DNA of 30,059 nt from contig MLAK01001159.1 in the NCBI GenBank assembly GCA_001839685.1, forward strand, positions 1-30,059, in the 5' to 3' direction. The notes under the pieces were generated by a model, which was not told the origin of the DNA, did not search any database, and was given only the letters and a program-made list of their open reading frames with translations. Of the stretch, positions 26,834 through 30,059 are shown piece by piece (position 1 is the stretch's first letter; each line of letters begins with the position of its first letter). The translations under genes and the position numbers were made by a program. This DNA is from Tritrichomonas foetus (Eukaryota > Parabasalia > Tritrichomonadida > Tritrichomonadidae).

Positions 26834-28546
26834 ATGGAAAAGCTTTATCAAGCAGCTCAATCAGGAAACCTTAACTCAATCAAAAACTCTTTGAAGCGAA
26901 ATATCAATCTCGACACACCAAATGCTCAAAACTGGACTCTTCTTCATTTTGCCTGTTTTGGAGGCCAAAGTGAAGTTGTTCGCTTTTTAATTGAGAAAGA
27001 TGTAAATGTAAATTCTAGGACAAACGAAGGAGTAACACCTTTACATCTCGCATCACAAATCGGAAATGAATTTTTAATCGCTATTCTCGTCGAAGCAGGT
27101 GCTATTATTGATACGCGCGATGTTTTTTCGATAATTCAAAACGTCTACTTTTTATATTCAAAATGTAGTATCACTTTGCATCAATATAATTATGATAAGA
27201 ATTTAATATTCGTTTTTCAATTTGAATAGTGAATGAATATTCATTCTTTATCATTTTATATGATGCTTATTTCTATGGACATTACTAACATCAGGATGTT
27301 TTATTTTATGTCTTATCAAACACCTTTACACTATGCTGTAGCATGCGCATCCGAAGTATGTATCACATTCTTACTTGATTATGGAGCTGATTTAATGGCA
27401 ATTGATGTTTTTTTTATTTATTTTTAAAGTTCACATCATTCATTTAGAATGGAGTTTGATTTGTTTTCTTATTTCTCACCAATGCACTGTGCTTGTGAAA
27501 CCGGAAATATTGATATTGTTAAATTGCTTTTAGACTATAGAGCTGATCCTAACTTAATCATGCAACAAAGAAGGAAACTTCCAACCGAAAGACTCGGCGT
27601 TTATTGGTCACCTTTCCACATTGCCTGTGAATGTGGAAACATCGAATTAGTTAAATTCCTTGTTGACAATCGTGCAGATATTAATCTTCCTAACTCACAT
27701 GGTGTTTCACCATTGCATATTGTTTCTCAACATCCAATGCCAGAACTTATCACCTTCTTACTTGATAATGGTGCTAATCCAAATGCCAAAGATAAAGATA
27801 GAGAAACGCCACTTGTTCTTGCTGCACGTGCCCGCTTAAGTGTGAATGTTGAATTACTTATCACTGAAGCAAACATTGATGAAAAGAACATCCATGATGA
27901 TACACCACTCCATGTTGCTTCAAGCCTTGGATTTTCGGAGATTGTTGATATTTTAATCCGAAATAATGCCAAAGTTGATATTCCAAACAAAGATGGAAAT
28001 ACACCATTACACTTGGCTGTAATTTCCAAGCATAAAGAATGCGTTTCCTTCCTTCTTGATGCACATGCAGATGTTTTTGTTTTGAACAACAAACGCCAAT
28101 CATCCTTCGTTCTTTCATCAGGTGAGATCACCACAATGATGAAGAAAGTCATCGAAAAAGCAGGCAGAGAAAACAAGAACTTAAGAGTTAAAACAGCAGA
28201 TAAAACACCAAGATCAACAAAGAAGACACCCTCTCAAATAAACAACCAAAGAGAAAAAGCTAGACTTGCACAAACACGAACACAAAAAACTAAAGCTGAT
28301 CGAGTTCCTGATGATGCACAAAGTATCTCTCAAAAATCAAGGTCTGATGCTACATCAGTTGCTGCAAAGCCTCTGAAAAGACCTATTTTTGATGAAAATG
28401 ATATGTATAGTTACATGGACACTATTAATTTTATTTTGGAAGAAGCACAAATGAACTTTAATAGAGAATTGCTGGTGGTGCAACAAGAAATGGATAATCT
28501 TCACAGGGACCTTGAGAAATATGGTGCAATTGAAGAGAATGCCTAA
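26834..28546 (+). CDS. ankyrin-repeat protein, gene interrupted twice
   Basis: Three open segments make one ankyrin protein. Segment 1 (26834-27121) gives LLHFACFGGQSEVVRFLIEK and TPLHLASQIGNEFLIAIL, up to DTRD. Segment 2 (27310-27406) gives TPLHYAVACASEVCITFLLD up to MAID. Segment 3 (from about 27455 to 28546) has SPMHCACETGNIDIVKLLLD and five or more further repeats (SPFHIACECGNIELVKFLVD, TPLHVASSLGFSEIVDILIR). It ends in a basic Lys/Thr-rich linker and a C-terminal helix (NFILEEAQMNFNRELLVVQQ). Both breaks fall after the same Asp of the repeat, so segment 2 encodes exactly one 33-residue repeat. Introns are possible: the second break fits GT...AG in phase (27407-27454). The first has an ACTAACATCAG 3' motif (27284-27294) but the frame is off by one. 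A decaying gene is the alternative. The stop forms TAAA. Confidence 0.7.
27122..27309 (+). other. interruption 1 of the ankyrin gene (candidate intron or insertion)
   Basis: It starts GTTTTTTC directly after the codon for Asp. It contains ACTAACATCAG at 27284-27294, which resembles the trichomonad intron 3' motif ACTAACACACAG. The 8-mer GATGTTTT occurs at both ends (27119-27126 and 27295-27302). Removing 27122-27294 leaves the downstream frame wrong by one base, so simple splicing does not restore the protein. Confidence 0.4.
27407..27454 (+). other. interruption 2 of the ankyrin gene (candidate 48-nt intron)
   Basis: It begins GTTTTTTTT after the Asp codon, sharing the 10-mer GATGTTTTTT with interruption 1, and could end at GGAG. 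Removal keeps the frame and joins MAID to FDLFSYFSPMH. That leaves about three residues more than a standard repeat linker. No ACTAAC branch motif is present, so splicing is uncertain. Confidence 0.35.
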
Positions 28547-28982
28547 AATGCCGCGAAATAATTAACATTTAAGTATGATGTGGTTATGATTTTAATAATA
28601 AAACAAAATTGTAATGATCTCTTTATTTATATTTTCATTATAGATTTCATCATCAATTAAAGATTTCATCATCAATTAAAGATTTCATTATCATTTAAAG
28701 ATTTCATCACCAATTAAAGATTTCATCATCATTTAAAGATTTCATTATCATTTATAGATTTCATTATCATATAAAGATTTCATTATCATTTATAGATTTA
28801 TATTGGAATGTTGAATAGAGATGACATAATATGACTTGAATTTGATTATGAAGCTTTTACATGCAACTGTGAAACCTACGAATAATTGATATCTTTATGG
28901 TTAAAGTTTAAGGTCAATATTCGGAGACCGTTTAAAATCATTCGCAAAAACTTCCCAACAAATCTGCTAGAAAACCTTCAAA
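28547..28982. other. intergenic with tandem repeat
   Basis: Spacer between the ankyrin and coiled-coil genes. Apart from the 19-bp repeat at 28641-28792, nothing is recognised. There is no good initiator before ATG 28983; TCAAA directly precedes it. Confidence 0.5.
28641..28792. repeat. 19-bp tandem repeat, 8 units
   Basis: There are eight units of (A/T)AGATTTCAT(C/T)A(T/C)CA(A/T)TTA with no length variation (8 x 19 = 152 bp), differing only at a few positions. A ninth partial copy follows at 28793-28800. It starts about 95 bp after the ankyrin stop codon. Confidence 0.92.
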
Positions 28983-29660
28983 ATGACATCAAAATCACCA
29001 GCGCCAGCATCTACTCCTCAAGAAGAATATGAAGCCGAGCTTCGCCAAAACCAAGTTCTCCAAAAACATCATGAAGATCTTCAAAACCGACTCGCCACTA
29101 TCGAAAAGCGTAAAAAAGCGCTCCAACAACTCTGCGAAACCATTCAAGCCAGTAAAGTTCGACTTATCGACCAACTTAAAGATATCAATGATGTCGAGGA
29201 ACAGAAACGAAACGCCGCCAGAGAAGAGTCAGAACAATCTCTTCGTGAATATCAAGAATCGCTCGACAAATCAAAAATTCCACTCAATCTTGAAAAATCG
29301 CAATACGAGATGGTAAAAGCACGCTATCAGTATCTCACAGATTGCTGGGAAGCAAAGAAGGCCCATCTCTCAAACAGCATAGCCCAGACTCGGTACAACA
29401 CACAGCTCCTAAAGGCCAAAATCAGGGAAATGCATGACCGCATTGAAAAATTCAAAGCCGCTCTCAAAAATAAATACCCAAACATGAGTTTTGATGATGA
29501 CCCAACAGATGGAGCATTCAGCGCGGTTTTTTCAAAACAGCTCAGGTTTCAACAGGAGGCAAACGAAAAGCAAGAGCAGAAGGAGGAACTCGAAAAGAAG
29601 TGCCGCGAGTTGCAAAGAAGAAGAGACCTCCTGAAGAAGAACAGCTCAAATTTTGATTAA
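28983..29660 (+). CDS. coiled-coil protein, possibly taxilin-like
   Basis: This 225-aa protein is nearly all charged helix after a short Ser/Ala/Pro N-terminus (MTSKSPAPASTPQ). Long coiled coils are expected at about 14-95, 100-165 and 190-220. The order LQQLCETIQASK then NDVEEQKRNAAREESEQSL recalls the taxilin pattern (LCRELQ followed by a charged EE-K-R helix). Taxilins bind syntaxins or nascent-chain machinery. The similarity is weak and could be general coiled-coil likeness. A break in the helix occurs at KNKYPNMSFDDDPTDG (about 162-177). The stop TAA is followed by a T-rich flank. Confidence 0.7.
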   Translation: MTSKSPAPASTPQEEYEAELRQNQVLQKHHEDLQNRLATIEKRKKALQQLCETIQASKVRLIDQLKDINDVEEQKRNAAREESEQSLREYQESLDKSKIPLNLEKSQYEMVKARYQYLTDCWEAKKAHLSNSIAQTRYNTQLLKAKIREMHDRIEKFKAALKNKYPNMSFDDDPTDGAFSAVFSKQLRFQQEANEKQEQKEELEKKCRELQRRRDLLKKNSSNFD

Positions 29661-30059
29661 TTTGTTTGTTTTTGTTTTTGTTTTTTACTTTCTGTATTTC
29701 CTATTGGATTTTGAAAAAGCTGTGTCAACGATTTATCCCAATCTCATTTTGTTTTCTTTTTTTATAAAAATATTCAAAAAACAACTTCTCTTCTCCCTTT
29801 TTTTTTCTTTTTTCTTTTCTTCTTATTCCTTTTTTCTTCTTCTTCCCTTTTTCTTCTTCTTCCCTTTTTCTTCTTCTTCCCTTTTTCTTCTTCTTCCCTT
29901 TTTCTTCTTCTTCCCTTTTTCTTCTTCTTCCCTTTTTTTTCTTCTTCCCTTTTTTTTCTTCTTCATTTTTTATTTGAATGTAATGATTTTTTTGTTGATG
30001 TTTCACGCAAATAAACCGTGAGATGTGAATAAATGATGAATCAATCATTTTTGGAGCAT
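29661..30059. other. 3' flank with polypyrimidine tract
   Basis: T-rich DNA after the coiled-coil gene, carrying the 17-bp repeat at 29829-29965. No gene seen; the Phe/Leu/Ser-rich frame on plus and the Lys/Glu/Arg-rich frame on minus are artefacts of the repeat. Confidence 0.6.
29829..29965. repeat. 17-bp polypyrimidine tandem repeat, about 7 units
   Basis: CCCTTTTTCTTCTTCTT recurs with exact 17-bp spacing; CCC starts at 29845, 29862, 29879, 29896, 29913, 29930 and 29947. The last copies have longer T runs. The plus strand is wholly pyrimidine across the array. Confidence 0.92.

Noticed and set aside
29653..30048. Phe/Leu ORF on plus and Lys/Glu/Arg ORF on minus
   Set aside because: Artefacts of the 17-bp polypyrimidine repeat.

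Overview
The window looks like nuclear DNA of a parabasalid flagellate, most likely Tritrichomonas or Trichomonas. This is inferred from four things. The DNA is AT-rich, with mostly intronless genes separated by short spacers. Trichomonad-type initiator elements (TCA followed by C/T and A/T) lie about 5 to 40 nt before several start codons. Several stop codons (TAA) run into A to form TAAA, the trichomonad poly(A) signal. The gene content includes BspA-like leucine-rich-repeat and ankyrin/DUF3447 relics and a CARMIL-like LRR protein.

Layout, left to right. 1-402 is non-coding with four ambiguous bases. Next come a minus-strand armadillo-like protein (ARM-1) and, divergently, an ER-type DnaJ homologue whose J-like domain lacks HPD. 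These are followed by an N-terminal protein methyltransferase (NTMT1/METTL11A type), a TTCATT satellite, a small minus-strand protein, a FlK/PaaI-like hotdog thioesterase and a small basic/acidic protein. ARM-2, an SWS1/ZSWIM7 SWIM-domain protein and ARM-3 then follow, all on the plus strand. About 1.4 kb of decayed ankyrin/DUF3447 gene separates ARM-3 from a class II DYRK kinase and a three-domain PDI-like protein, both on the minus strand. Divergent from the PDI is a protein with two PHD fingers and a SET-like domain. A decayed BspA-like LRR gene comes next, then a 1468-aa CARMIL-like protein, an AAC microsatellite, an ankyrin-repeat gene interrupted twice, a 19-bp tandem repeat, a coiled-coil protein and a 17-bp polypyrimidine repeat.

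How the genes fit together. Nothing indicates an operon or a mobile system; this is a mixed housekeeping region carrying relics of two expanded trichomonad families. Possible themes are the secretory pathway (DnaJ, PDI), chromatin and recombination (PHD/SET-like, SWS1), protein methylation (NTMT1) and the actin cytoskeleton (CARMIL-like). The three ARM-like proteins look like paralogues. Several start codons were moved inward from TTG or GTG to the first ATG, because the initiator elements and family alignments support the ATG.
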